This document shows, piece after piece, positions 51,055 to 59,887 of a DNA stretch of 64,000 bases. Numbering within the stretch: the stretch's first letter is position 1; every line of letters begins with the position of its first letter. Under the pieces are notes generated by a model. That model made no database searches and was not told where the DNA came from. It saw only the letters and a list, made by a program, of their open reading frames with translations. The position numbers and the translations under genes are program-made. This DNA is from Flavobacterium rhamnosiphilum (GTDB lineage: Bacteria > Bacteroidota > Bacteroidia > Flavobacteriales > Flavobacteriaceae): assembly GCF_004349195.1 (NCBI RefSeq), contig NZ_SMLG01000010.1:62001-126000 (forward strand), written 5' to 3'.

Positions 51055-52986
51055 ATGAATAAATTTGAACAATTAGGATTGAGTGAATCGTTACTGAAGG
51101 CGATTTTAGATCTAGGATTTGAAAATCCGACCGAAGTACAGGAGAAAGCGATTCCCCTATTATTGGAAAAAGACACAGATATGGTTGCGTTGGCTCAGAC
51201 AGGGACAGGGAAAACGGCAGCTTTTGGTTTTCCAGTTATTCAGAAAATTGATGCCAACAACAGAAACACACAAGCATTAATTTTATCTCCAACACGCGAA
51301 CTTTGTTTGCAGATTACCAACGAAATTAAAAACTACTCTAAATACGAAAAAGGTATTAATGTGGTAGCAGTTTACGGTGGAGCTAGCATTACAGAACAAG
51401 CGAGAGACATAAAGAGAGGCGCACAAATTATTGTGGCAACTCCAGGAAGAATGCAAGACATGATTAATAGAGGATTGGTAAACATTTCTCAAATTAATTT
51501 TTGTATTCTTGACGAAGCTGACGAAATGTTGAACATGGGTTTCTACGAAGATATCGTAAACATCCTTTCTACTACGCCAGACGAAAAAAACACATGGTTA
51601 TTCTCTGCAACAATGCCTGCTGAAGTAGCACGTATTGGAAAACAATTCATGAAAGACCCGATTGAAATTACAGTTGGTGCTAAAAACTCAGGTTCTGCTA
51701 CAGTTTCTCACGAATTTTACCTTGTAAATGCACGTGACCGTTACGAAGCTTTGAAACGTTTAGCTGATGCTAATCCAGACATTTTCTCAGTAGTTTTCTG
51801 TCGTACCAAAAGAGATACACAAGCTGTTGCTGAAAAATTGGTTGAAGACGGATACAGTGCTGCTGCATTGCACGGAGATTTATCTCAAGCGCAACGTGAT
51901 GGTGTAATGAAATCTTTTAGAGGAAGACAAATTCAAATGCTTGTAGCTACTGACGTTGCTGCACGTGGAATTGACGTTGATAACATTACTCACGTAGTGA
52001 ATTATCAATTACCTGACGAAATCGAAACGTACAATCACCGTTCAGGTCGTACTGGTCGTGCTGGAAAATTAGGAACTTCTATCGTAATCGTTACTAAAAG
52101 TGAATTGCGTAAGATTTCTTCAATTGAAAGAATCATCAAACAAAAATTCGAAGAAAAAACGATTCCTTCTGGAATTGAAATCTGCGAAATCCAATTGTTA
52201 CACTTAGCTAATAAAATTAAAGATGTAGAAGTTGATCACGAAATTGACAACTATCTTCCTGCAATTAACAGCGTTCTTGAAGATTTAACGAAAGAAGAAT
52301 TAATCAAGAAAATGGTATCGGTTGAATTTAATCGTTTTATCAATTACTACAAGAAAACTAGAGATATTTCTAATCAAGCTTCAGGTTCTGAAAGACGTGA
52401 TCGTGATGATAGAGATGGTGCTCCAAGAGAAAATAACAATGGTGGTGCAACAAGATATTTCGTGAACATAGGTTCTAGAGATAACTTTGATTGGATGTCA
52501 TTGAAAGATTACTTGAAAGAAACATTAGACTTAGGTCGTGATGACGTTTTCAAAGTAGATGTAAAAGAAGGTTTCTCTTTCTTTAACACAGATCCTGAAC
52601 ATACTGATAAAGTAATGGAAGTATTGAACAACGTACAATTAGAAGGACGTAGAATCAATGTTGAAATTTCTAAAAATGACGGTGGCGGAAGACGTGACCA
52701 TAATGGAAGAAGTTCAGGTGGAAGTTTTGGTGGTGGAAGAAGTGCTGCTCCAAGAAGAGAAGGAAGCTTTGCTCCAAGAAGAGAAGGTTCAGGCGGTGGA
52801 TTTAGAAGCGACAGAAGTTCAGCTCCAAGAGAAGGTGGATTCGGACCAAGAAGCTCATCAGCTCCAAGAAGAGAAGGTGGTTTTTCATCTGACAGACCTA
52901 GAACTGAAGGTTCATCTGACAGAGCACCAAGACGTTCTGAAAGCTTTGGTGATGCACCAAGACCAAGAAGACCAAGAAGAGATTAA
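51055..52986 (+). CDS. DeaD/CsdA-like DEAD-box RNA helicase with RGG-like tail
   Basis: A 643-residue helicase. Core motifs: PTEVQEKAIP, AQTGTGKTAAFG, PTRELCLQ, ATPGRMQDM, DEADEMLNMGF, SATMP, ATDVAARGIDV, HRSGRTGRAG. A helical dimerisation-like region (about 375-450) and a DbpA/CsdA-type RNA-binding domain (about 465-545, YFVNIGSRDNFDWMSLKDYLKE) follow. The final 100 residues repeat APRREG/GGG/SSDR units, an intrinsically disordered RNA-binding tail. It likely acts in cold-adapted ribosome assembly and mRNA turnover. Confidence 0.94.
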   Translation: MNKFEQLGLSESLLKAILDLGFENPTEVQEKAIPLLLEKDTDMVALAQTGTGKTAAFGFPVIQKIDANNRNTQALILSPTRELCLQITNEIKNYSKYEKGINVVAVYGGASITEQARDIKRGAQIIVATPGRMQDMINRGLVNISQINFCILDEADEMLNMGFYEDIVNILSTTPDEKNTWLFSATMPAEVARIGKQFMKDPIEITVGAKNSGSATVSHEFYLVNARDRYEALKRLADANPDIFSVVFCRTKRDTQAVAEKLVEDGYSAAALHGDLSQAQRDGVMKSFRGRQIQMLVATDVAARGIDVDNITHVVNYQLPDEIETYNHRSGRTGRAGKLGTSIVIVTKSELRKISSIERIIKQKFEEKTIPSGIEICEIQLLHLANKIKDVEVDHEIDNYLPAINSVLEDLTKEELIKKMVSVEFNRFINYYKKTRDISNQASGSERRDRDDRDGAPRENNNGGATRYFVNIGSRDNFDWMSLKDYLKETLDLGRDDVFKVDVKEGFSFFNTDPEHTDKVMEVLNNVQLEGRRINVEISKNDGGGRRDHNGRSSGGSFGGGRSAAPRREGSFAPRREGSGGGFRSDRSSAPREGGFGPRSSSAPRREGGFSSDRPRTEGSSDRAPRRSESFGDAPRPRRPRRD

Positions 52987-53004
52987 CATTCATTGTTAAT
53001 TTTC
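52982..53004 (+). terminator. Weak terminator after the helicase gene
   Basis: ATTAACA (52982-52988) pairs with TGTTAAT (52994-53000), followed by four T. It overlaps the stop codon; AT-only pairing apart from one G-C makes it weak. Confidence 0.4.
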
Positions 53005-53074
53005 TTATAATTATATACTGGAACTACAAAATATTTAATCCTGTTTTATTACTTTTAAAGTCTTAAATCAGTTT

Positions 53075-53842
53075 ATGAAATATTTTGTAGTTTTCTTTTT
53101 TTTAGTACTATCTGTAACTGCTTTTGCGCAAGTTAAAGAACCCTCCCAAAAAGTTAATGGTATCATTATCAGCAATACTACTAGACAGCCCTTATCTAGT
53201 GTAAATATCATTAATATCAATAAAGTTAGAGGTGCAACTACCGATTCAGGAGGATACTTCGAAATAGACGTACAGCTGAACGATACACTTCACATTACTA
53301 GTTTAGGATTTCAATCGCTTCGTGTTCGAGTGACCAATGACTGGATAAAAAACAAAAGTACCAAAATACAACTTACTGAAAAAGCCATTGCGCTTGAAGA
53401 AGTGGTAATCAGACCCTTTAATTTAACCGGATATCTTGAAGTAGACACTAAAATCATCCCGGTTAGAGAAAACTACAGGTATAGTATTTCCGGTTTAACG
53501 CAAGGATATGAGGCAGGCGAATATTCTCCAAATGCTTTTGGAAGAGTTCTCGGCTCTATATTCAATCCAGCGGACATGCTCTATAATTTCTTTGGTAACA
53601 ACCCAAAAGAGCTCAAGAAACTGAAAGAAATGAAGAAAGATGATACGGTACGAAATCTTTTGGAATCTAAATTTGACAGAGAAACTATAGCTGTTCTTTT
53701 AGGTGTTGACAAAAATGAAATAGCCGAAATTCTGCAACGTTGTAACTACTCCGAATCGTTTATAAAAACAGCTAATGATTTACAAATCATGGATGCTATT
53801 AGTGGCTGTTACGAGGAATATAAGATTCTGAAGAAAAAATAA
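53075..53842 (+). CDS. Exported protein with carboxypeptidase-like regulatory domain
   Basis: A 255-residue protein with a signal peptide (about 1-19, ending TAFAQ). Residues about 25-105 form a CarboxypepD_reg-like domain (NGIIISNTTRQPLSSVNIININKVRGATTDSGGYFEI), as found at the N-terminus of TonB receptors. No plug or barrel follows; the rest is helical (FNPADMLYNFFGNNPKELKKLKEMKKD). It may be an envelope adaptor. Function unknown. Confidence 0.82.
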   Translation: MKYFVVFFFLVLSVTAFAQVKEPSQKVNGIIISNTTRQPLSSVNIININKVRGATTDSGGYFEIDVQLNDTLHITSLGFQSLRVRVTNDWIKNKSTKIQLTEKAIALEEVVIRPFNLTGYLEVDTKIIPVRENYRYSISGLTQGYEAGEYSPNAFGRVLGSIFNPADMLYNFFGNNPKELKKLKEMKKDDTVRNLLESKFDRETIAVLLGVDKNEIAEILQRCNYSESFIKTANDLQIMDAISGCYEEYKILKKK

Positions 53843-53896
53843 ACGTAGTATTTCATTACACAAACAGCTAGTTATTTTGAAATAAAAAAATAATTT

Positions 53897-53930
53897 AATC
53901 CCCGATTCAGAAAAGTAATTGGGGATTTTT
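53897..53930 (+). terminator. Terminator after the regulatory-domain gene
   Basis: AATCCCC (53897-53903) pairs with GGGGATT (53921-53927), and T continues to 53931. The 17-nt loop is long. Confidence 0.7.
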
Positions 53931-53944
53931 TATTTTAAAGCGCT

Positions 53945-53952
53945 TAAATTTG
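53945..53952 (+). promoter_or_regulatory. Putative -7 box (TAAATTTG)
   Basis: Fits TAnnTTTG, with TTG at 53919-53921 23 nt upstream (inside the terminator arm) and the cupin ATG 27 nt downstream. Confidence 0.45.
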
Positions 53953-53979
53953 AGTTTTAATAATCTAAAAATAAAATCT

Positions 53980-54318
53980 ATGTCTAGTATACCTTTTCAG
54001 ACTATCAATTGGGATACAATAGAAAAAACAGAACATATCGGTACAACGGGAATAGCCTATTGGCAAACGATACAATTAGGCGGACTTAGAATTCGCAAAG
54101 TAACGTATTCCAAAGGTTACTTGGTAGATCATTGGTGTCAAAAAGGGCATATTGTTCATTGTCTTGAAGGGGATTTTATTAGTGAATTAGATTCGGGAGA
54201 GCATGTCCAACTTTCTAAAGGAATGACTTATGCGGTTTCAGATGATGTAAGTTCCCATCGCTCTATAACTGCTAATGGAGTTGAATTATTAATCATAGAT
54301 GGGGATTTTTTGAAATAA
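53980..54318 (+). CDS. DHCW-motif cupin-fold protein
   Basis: A 112-residue single-domain cupin. I start at the ATG at 53980 (MSSIPFQTINWDTIEKTEH); the longer frame would begin inside the promoter box. The family signature is VDHWCQKGHIVHCLEGDF, followed by the second cupin motif LSKGMTYAVSDDVSSHRS. His residues suit metal binding. Substrate unknown; such proteins are common stand-alone cupins in Bacteroidetes. Confidence 0.88.
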   Translation: MSSIPFQTINWDTIEKTEHIGTTGIAYWQTIQLGGLRIRKVTYSKGYLVDHWCQKGHIVHCLEGDFISELDSGEHVQLSKGMTYAVSDDVSSHRSITANGVELLIIDGDFLK

Positions 54319-54393
54319 TATTTAAAACAAACCAAAATATTATATACATTTACTCAAATCATAAAATAAAAACACAATCTAAACACCTATATC

Positions 54394-54504
54394 ATGGCAA
54401 AAAGTCAAGACGCTAAGAAAACACAAAAGAAAGAGCCACTAAAAACGGCTAAAGAAAAGAAAGAAGAAAAAAGAGACAAGAAAAATAGTCCTAAAAGAGA
54501 CTAA
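54394..54504 (+). CDS. 36-residue lysine-rich protein
   Basis: ATG at 54394 to TAA at 54502-54504: MAKSQDAKKTQKKEPLKTAK and a further 16 residues, mostly Lys, Glu and Arg. More than a third is Lys. The ATG has a good flavobacterial context (TATATCATGGC) and a strong terminator lies 17 nt after the stop. It looks like a small nucleic-acid- or ribosome-associated protein; I have seen similar short Lys-rich ORFs in flavobacteria but know no function. Confidence 0.65.
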   Translation: MAKSQDAKKTQKKEPLKTAKEKKEEKRDKKNSPKRD

Positions 54505-54521
54505 TTCTTTTTTATAAAAAC

Positions 54522-54557
54522 AAACCCTCGTTTAGTGATAAACGAGGGTTTATTTTT
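54522..54557. terminator. Bidirectional terminator
   Basis: AAACCCTCGTTTA (54522-54534) pairs with TAAACGAGGGTTT (54539-54551), loop GTGA, then T. The stem core is the same as in the terminator at 55028-55070. Confidence 0.88.
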
Positions 54558-54567
54558 TGAAAAAAAA

Positions 54568-54969
54568 TTAATCATTTAAAACAATCATTAATTTAAAAAC
54601 AAACGTATTATCTTCACCCTTTTTCTTTAAATTATCTTGTTCTAAATAGTCAACAGCAGCTATTAGATTCCCATTTCGATCCAAAATTATTCGAGAACCT
54701 ATAAATTTACTATAACTATTATCTCTATATGGTTTTCCTTGTCCTACTTCTGATATAATTCCATTAACAATTTTAACTGACACTTTATCATAAGGATTAT
54801 CATTTGAAGGTTTTAGAAATGATTTTTTTAATATTTTCACCACATAATGACCATCCTTTAATAGTGGGGGAGAAACATTTACTTCTTTTTTTTCTTTTAC
54901 ATTTTTACCCTGAGAAAAAACAATTACAGAAAACGACAAAAAAGCTAGTAATAAAATAATTTTTTTCAT
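54568..54969 (-). CDS. Exported protein of unknown function
   Basis: A 133-residue protein with a signal peptide (about 1-19, MKKIILLLAFLSFSVIVFSQ). The mature part is small and charged, with VKIVNGIISEVGQGKPYRDNSYSKFIGSRIILDRNGNLIAAVDYLEQDN. No known domain. It lies between two terminators that share the same stem, so it is a closed single-gene unit. Confidence 0.75.
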   Translation of the reverse strand: MKKIILLLAFLSFSVIVFSQGKNVKEKKEVNVSPPLLKDGHYVVKILKKSFLKPSNDNPYDKVSVKIVNGIISEVGQGKPYRDNSYSKFIGSRIILDRNGNLIAAVDYLEQDNLKKKGEDNTFVFKLMIVLND

Positions 54970-55027
54970 GAAAATTTAGTTTTAATTAATAATTTCAATT
55001 AAAACACAAAAATCATACCAATTAATT

Positions 55028-55070
55028 AACAAGAAAACCCTCGTTTATACTAAACGAGGGTTTTCTTGTT
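55028..55070. terminator. Strong bidirectional terminator
   Basis: A perfect 20-bp stem (55028-55047 with 55051-55070), loop TAC, containing ACCCTCGTTTA/TAAACGAGGGT. It ends pepD on the minus strand. Confidence 0.88.
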
Positions 55071-55085
55071 ACTCTATATTTTAAA

Positions 55086-56549
55086 TTATTTCACCGGAAT
55101 ATTGGCTAAAATTTCCAATACAAATTTCCAGAATTTTTGAGAAGAAGAAATACTTGCTCTTTCATCTGGAGAATGCGCACCGTGAATCGTTGGTCCAAAA
55201 GAAATCATATCCATATCCGGATAATTCGTTCCCAGAATTCCACATTCTAATCCTGCATGACACGCTACAACTTTTGGTTTTTCACCATTTTGTTTTTCGT
55301 AAATTGGAACTAAAACATCCAAAATCTCTGATTTAGAATTCGGTGTCCAACCCGGATACGCACCCGAAAATTCCACTTCACAACCCATTAATTCAAAAGC
55401 GGAACGCAAGGCATTAGCCAAATCAAATTTAGATGTTTCAACAGAAGAACGTGTTAAGCATTGTGCCGAAAGTTGCCCTTCCCCAACAATTACTTTTGCG
55501 ATATTGTTCGATGTTTCCACCAAGTTATCAAAATCAGCACTCATTCTATAAACTCCATTATGAGCCGTATACATTGCTCTTACAAAGTAAAATTGAGCAA
55601 TTGAAGGCATTACTTTAGCAGGAGTTGCATCCATTTTTTCAAAAACAACTTCTAAATTAGGTTCCGTTGTTTTTAACTCCGTTTTGATTTCGTTTACAAT
55701 TTGCTGCATGTCAAAAACAAAAGCTTCATCATACACTTCAGCGATAATTACTTTTGCCTGACTTTCACGCGGAATCGCATTACGCAAACTTCCTCCTTTT
55801 ATTTCGGAAATTTGCAAACCAAAATTATCAAAACCATCAAATAATAATCGGTTCATTATTTTATTGGCATTACCCAACCCTTTGTGAATATCCATTCCTG
55901 AATGCCCGCCTTTCAAGCCTTTTACAGTAATCGTATATCCTACAGAACCTTCCGGAGTTTCCTCTTCATCATACTCAGCAGTAGCCGTCACATCAATTCC
56001 TCCAGCACAACCAATATCTATTTCATCATCTTCCTCCGTATCTAAATTCAAAAGAATTTGACCTTGTAAAATACCTCCTTTTAAGTTCAACGCTCCTGTC
56101 ATTCCCGTTTCCTCGTCAATCGTAAACAAAGCTTCTATAGCAGGATGTGGAATATCTGTACTTTCTAAAATTGCCATGATAGCTGCAACACCAAGACCGT
56201 TATCAGCACCAAGAGTTGTTCCTCGAGCACGAACCCAATCTCCATCCACATACATATCGATTCCTTGTGTATCAAAATCAAAAACGGTATCCGAATTTTT
56301 TTGATGCACCATATCCAAATGCCCTTGAAGCACGATTGCTTTTCGGTTTTCCATTCCAGCAGTAGCCGGCTTGCGGATAATTACGTTGCGAATTTCATCT
56401 TCAAAAGTTTCCAATCCAAGACTGTTTCCGAAATTTTTCATAAACTCAATCACACGCTCTTCTTTTTTAGAAGGACGAGGTACAGCGTTCAAATCGGCAA
56501 ACTTATTCCAAAGCGCTTTTGGTTCCAGATTTCTTATTTCTTGACTCAT
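55086..56549 (-). CDS. pepD: Aminoacyl-histidine dipeptidase PepD (M20)
   Basis: A 487-residue di-zinc peptidase. Ligand motifs: QGHLDMVHQK (His), RGTTLGADNGLGV (Asp bridging), TIDEETGMTGA (Glu pair), LNLDTEEDDEIDIGCAGG (Asp), and the terminal IHGAHSPDERASI (His). ACHAGLECG and the lid domain with GGHSGMDIHKGLGNANKIMNRLL are as in PepD/carnosinase. Cytosolic, no signal. It cleaves Xaa-His and other dipeptides. Confidence 0.95.
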   Translation of the reverse strand: MSQEIRNLEPKALWNKFADLNAVPRPSKKEERVIEFMKNFGNSLGLETFEDEIRNVIIRKPATAGMENRKAIVLQGHLDMVHQKNSDTVFDFDTQGIDMYVDGDWVRARGTTLGADNGLGVAAIMAILESTDIPHPAIEALFTIDEETGMTGALNLKGGILQGQILLNLDTEEDDEIDIGCAGGIDVTATAEYDEEETPEGSVGYTITVKGLKGGHSGMDIHKGLGNANKIMNRLLFDGFDNFGLQISEIKGGSLRNAIPRESQAKVIIAEVYDEAFVFDMQQIVNEIKTELKTTEPNLEVVFEKMDATPAKVMPSIAQFYFVRAMYTAHNGVYRMSADFDNLVETSNNIAKVIVGEGQLSAQCLTRSSVETSKFDLANALRSAFELMGCEVEFSGAYPGWTPNSKSEILDVLVPIYEKQNGEKPKVVACHAGLECGILGTNYPDMDMISFGPTIHGAHSPDERASISSSQKFWKFVLEILANIPVK

Positions 56550-56659
56550 TTATTTTTGTTTGAGGTTTAACATTTAGAAAGCCCAAAGTTACAAAGTTTA
56601 AATTCTTTATTGATACTAATTGATATTGTAATTATATTTACAGTATTAAAATTCATCCT

Positions 56660-57721
56660 GTGCGAACAAAATATTTTCTTTCTTTCTTTCTTTTTGTCCA
56701 AATACTAATTTTGCAGATTCTGCCATATTTTCCGCTACAAGTAGAACAATTTTACAGTAATGGTTTTTATCCGATACTTTCAAAATTTTCAAGATTAGCA
56801 TTGGGCAGCATTCCATTTTCTTTGGGGGATTTAATTTATATTATCGTTATTGCTTTTGTTTTGAAATGGTTTTGGAACCAACGAAAATCTTGGAAATTAA
56901 AATGGAAAAATAATATATTATCTATTTTAAGTTTTGTTTCGGTATTCTATTTCTTGTTTCATTCTCTTTGGGCGTTTAATTATTACCGCCAACCGCTTTT
57001 TGAAAAAATGGAAATTAAAAAAGACTATTCAGATACTGATTTATTGGTTTTCACCAAAAAGTTAATCACTAAAACAAATTCAATCCAAAAGCAGATTACA
57101 AAAAATGATAGTTTGAAAGTAGTATTTCCTTACTCACAAAATCAGGTTTTTAAGATGAATTTGAATGGATACAAAAAACTAGCTGAAGAACATTCGTATT
57201 TCACTTATAACCACTTAAGCACCAAAAAATCACTTATCAGTTTGCCTTTGACCTACATGGGTTTTGGAGGTTATCTGAATCCGTTTACCAATGAAGCGCA
57301 GGTTAATTATCTGGGTCCAATGTACAGTTTTCCCATGACTACCAATCATGAAATGGCACATCAAATGGGTTTTGCCAGCGAAAGTGAATGCAACTTTATT
57401 GGATTTTTAGCATCCATAAAAAATGAAAATACATACATTCAATATTCAGGCTATAGTATGGCTTTACGTTATTGCTTAGGCAATTGGCAAGTTCGAGATG
57501 AAAAAATTTTTAAAGAACTCCTAAAAACAATTCATCCCGGAATTTTGAAAAACTACAAAGAAAGTGAGCGTTTTTGGAAACAATATGAAACTCCTCTTGA
57601 AACCGCTTTTCATGCTTTTTACGATAGATTTCTTAAAATAAACCAGCAAAAAGACGGCATGGAAGGATATAGTAAATTTGTGAATTTAATGGTGAATTAT
57701 TACAAGAAAAAAGGGTTATGA
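56660..57721 (+). CDS. DUF3810-like membrane protein with HExxH motif
   Basis: A 353-residue protein starting with GTG at 56660; no ATG precedes the conserved hydrophobic start. Two or three membrane helices fill residues 5-115. The rest is soluble and contains PMTTNHEMAHQMGFASESECNFIGF at about residue 230, an HExxH zinc motif with a downstream Glu, as in zincins. This fits DUF3810, thought from this motif to be a membrane metallopeptidase. Terminator follows. Confidence 0.85.
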   Translation: MRTKYFLSFFLFVQILILQILPYFPLQVEQFYSNGFYPILSKFSRLALGSIPFSLGDLIYIIVIAFVLKWFWNQRKSWKLKWKNNILSILSFVSVFYFLFHSLWAFNYYRQPLFEKMEIKKDYSDTDLLVFTKKLITKTNSIQKQITKNDSLKVVFPYSQNQVFKMNLNGYKKLAEEHSYFTYNHLSTKKSLISLPLTYMGFGGYLNPFTNEAQVNYLGPMYSFPMTTNHEMAHQMGFASESECNFIGFLASIKNENTYIQYSGYSMALRYCLGNWQVRDEKIFKELLKTIHPGILKNYKESERFWKQYETPLETAFHAFYDRFLKINQQKDGMEGYSKFVNLMVNYYKKKGL

Positions 57722-57727
57722 GTTTTG

Positions 57728-57769
57728 AATTATGAGTTAGTCCAGAAAACTAATAACTCATAATTTTTT
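57728..57769 (+). terminator. Terminator after the DUF3810 gene
   Basis: AATTATGAGTTA (57728-57739) pairs with TAACTCATAATT (57754-57765), then T. Confidence 0.75.
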
Positions 57770-59072
57770 AAACTTCATCGCTTGTAAATGTCGTGAAACT
57801 TTTCTTTTTATAGGGTCTGATAATCAAACGCCCTTCACGATCAAAACGAATGTAATTGTACACCCAATTTAAAAAAACTACGGCTTTATTTTTGAATCCA
57901 ATAAGTGAAAATAAGTGCACAAACATCCATACAAACCATGCAAAAACGCCGTTGAAATGGTATTTAGGCAAATCGACAACCGCTTTATTTCTTCCTATGG
58001 TTGCCATGGAACCTTTATCATTGTATTCAAAAGCTTCCATAGGTTGGTTTTGAATTAATTTTACTAAGTTTTCACCCAATAATTCCCCTTGCTGCATTGC
58101 GGGTTGCGCCATCATGGGATGCCCTTGCGGATAAGTTTCGGATTCCATGGAGGCAATATCACCCACTGCAAAAATATTGTCATAACCAATCACTTGATTG
58201 TATTCATTTACCCGAATGCGTTCTACTTTTTCAACCAAAGATTTACCGTCCAATCCAGCAACAAGAGCACCTTGAACTCCTGCTGTCCAAATTACGGTGG
58301 CGGTTTCAAAAGTCAAATCGGAATTTGTGGTTATGGTGCGTCCATCGTAATTAGTCACTCGGACGTTTTTCCAGATTTTCACACCCAGACTGGTTAGAAA
58401 TTTTTCGGCGGCTTGAGAGGATTCTTCGCTCATCGTGTTCAGGATCCTATCCCCACTTTGAATCAGATTGATTTCCATTTTGGTAATATCAAGATCAGGA
58501 TAATCTTTTTGCAGAATGGCTTTTTTCATTTCGGCCAAAGCACCGGAAAGTTCTACTCCTGTTGGTCCGCCACCAACGAGTACAAAATTAATGAGACTAT
58601 TTTGTTCGGCTACATCAGTTGTTAAAACTGCTTGTTCAAAATTCTCTAAAATCAGACTTCGGATGTTGAGTGATTGCGGTATGGTTTTCATGGCCATACT
58701 GTTACGCTCGATTTCTTTGTTTCCAAAATAATTGGTTTTGGAACCGGTGGCAATAACCAGATAATCATACTTTAATTCACCAATTTCGGCGATTATCTTT
58801 TTATTTTTAGTGTCGATTTCTTGTACATTGGTGAGTCGAAAGTAAACGTCATCGTATTCCTGAATTACTTTTCGGATGGGATATGCTATAGAGCCGGCTT
58901 CAAGACCGCCAGTGGCAACTTGATATAATAAAGGTTGGAAAGTATGGTAATTGTGTTTGTCTAAAAGAACAACCTGAACTTTTTTGTTTTTTAGTTTTTT
59001 GGCTAATGCGATTCCTGCGAAACCTCCACCTATGATTACTATTCTGGGTAAAGTTGAATTTGGGATATTCAT
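57768..59072 (-). CDS. Type-2 NADH dehydrogenase-like flavoprotein
   Basis: A 434-residue FAD/NAD oxidoreductase. I start at the ATG at 59072 (MNIPNSTLPRIVIIGGGFAG); upstream residues in the frame look random. First dinucleotide motif: VIIGGGFAGIALAK. Second, for NADH: FVLVGGGPTGVELSGALAEM. The FAD C-terminal motif GYDNIFAVGDIA and the quinone-side AQPAMQQGELLGENL are typical of NDH-2. The C-terminal amphipathic region with aromatic residues (NGVFAWFVWMFVHLFSLIGF) should sit on the inner membrane and pass electrons to quinone without pumping protons. Confidence 0.9.
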   Translation of the reverse strand: MNIPNSTLPRIVIIGGGFAGIALAKKLKNKKVQVVLLDKHNYHTFQPLLYQVATGGLEAGSIAYPIRKVIQEYDDVYFRLTNVQEIDTKNKKIIAEIGELKYDYLVIATGSKTNYFGNKEIERNSMAMKTIPQSLNIRSLILENFEQAVLTTDVAEQNSLINFVLVGGGPTGVELSGALAEMKKAILQKDYPDLDITKMEINLIQSGDRILNTMSEESSQAAEKFLTSLGVKIWKNVRVTNYDGRTITTNSDLTFETATVIWTAGVQGALVAGLDGKSLVEKVERIRVNEYNQVIGYDNIFAVGDIASMESETYPQGHPMMAQPAMQQGELLGENLVKLIQNQPMEAFEYNDKGSMATIGRNKAVVDLPKYHFNGVFAWFVWMFVHLFSLIGFKNKAVVFLNWVYNYIRFDREGRLIIRPYKKKSFTTFTSDEV

Positions 59073-59383
59073 GTTTAAAAAAGTTCTGAATTGTTGATAC
59101 TCAAAGATACAATGTTTTTTAATGTTGAATTTCATCAAATAGTATCGAAATTTTTGCTTTTTGGAAAAGGTCTTCAAAAAACTAAACGTGTCAATTAGCC
59201 CCGATGGTAATGGAAATCCTTTCTAGTCCTGAACTTGTTTCAGGATCCTGAAAACAAGTTCAGGACTAGAAAGATTGTAATGTACAGCGGGACGAGTATT
59301 AATTATGAAATGAATACTGTTGTGCTACTAAAAAAAATGTGCTACTTTGTAACAAAATCTACTTTTGAATTACTAACGTATAT
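59073..59383. other. Intergenic region with repeat copy C
   Basis: Divergent region between the NADH dehydrogenase and the ECF sigma gene. It holds repeat copy C and, at 59320-59349, TTG-N20-TACTTTG, a near-match to the promoter consensus for the sigma gene. Confidence 0.55.
59195..59296 (-). repeat. Dispersed palindromic repeat, copy C (inverted)
   Basis: TTAGCCCCGATGG...GGAAATCCTTT on the left and AGCGGGACGAG on the right match copy A read backwards. The central stem CTTTCTAGTCCTGAACTTGTTT (59219-59240) pairs with 59252-59273 around CAGGATCCTGA. Its CTAGTCCTGAA arm is identical to that of copy A. Confidence 0.7.
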
Positions 59384-59887
59384 ATGAGTGATAATTTAGA
59401 ACATTCTTTTGTAAAGCAGTTGCAGGAAAATCAGAATATAATCCACAAGATTTGTAGGTTGTATACTAATGGCGATGATGCACATAAGGATTTGTTTCAG
59501 GAAATTACGATTCAGTTATGGAAAGCTTTTCCAAAATTTAGGGGCGACAGTAAATTTTCTACCTGGGCCTATCGAGTCGCGCTGAATACGGCGATTACTT
59601 TGTACCGAAAAACAAAACGATCCATAAACACTATTGAATTTGAAGGACGACAACATTTCCTGAATGATGTGGAATATGATTATGAGGAGGAAGAACAATT
59701 AAAGCTAATGTATAAAGCGGTTTATCAGCTGAATGACATTGAGAAAGCATTGATATTCATGTATCTGGAAGACAAAGATTATCAGGAAATATCGGAAACA
59801 TTGGGAATTAGCGAGGTAAATGCAAGGGTGAAAATGAATAGAATAAAAGGGAAATTAAAAAAAATATTAAATCCATTAGGCGTATGA
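59384..59887 (+). CDS. ECF-family RNA polymerase sigma factor
   Basis: A 167-residue sigma factor. Region 2: DAHKDLFQEITIQLWKAFPKFRGDSKFSTWAYRVALNTAI (about 32-72). Region 4: LIFMYLEDKDYQEISETLGISEVNARVKMNRIKGKLKKIL (about 125-163). Its stop overlaps the start of the next gene (ATGA), so the membrane protein behind it is translationally coupled, the usual place of an anti-sigma factor. Confidence 0.92.
   Translation: MSDNLEHSFVKQLQENQNIIHKICRLYTNGDDAHKDLFQEITIQLWKAFPKFRGDSKFSTWAYRVALNTAITLYRKTKRSINTIEFEGRQHFLNDVEYDYEEEEQLKLMYKAVYQLNDIEKALIFMYLEDKDYQEISETLGISEVNARVKMNRIKGKLKKILNPLGV

Noticed and set aside
52658-52999. 113-residue Glu/Gln/Val-rich ORF in the helicase 3' end
   Set aside because: It is a frame-shifted reading of the repetitive APRREG-coding region; the repeats create the open frame.
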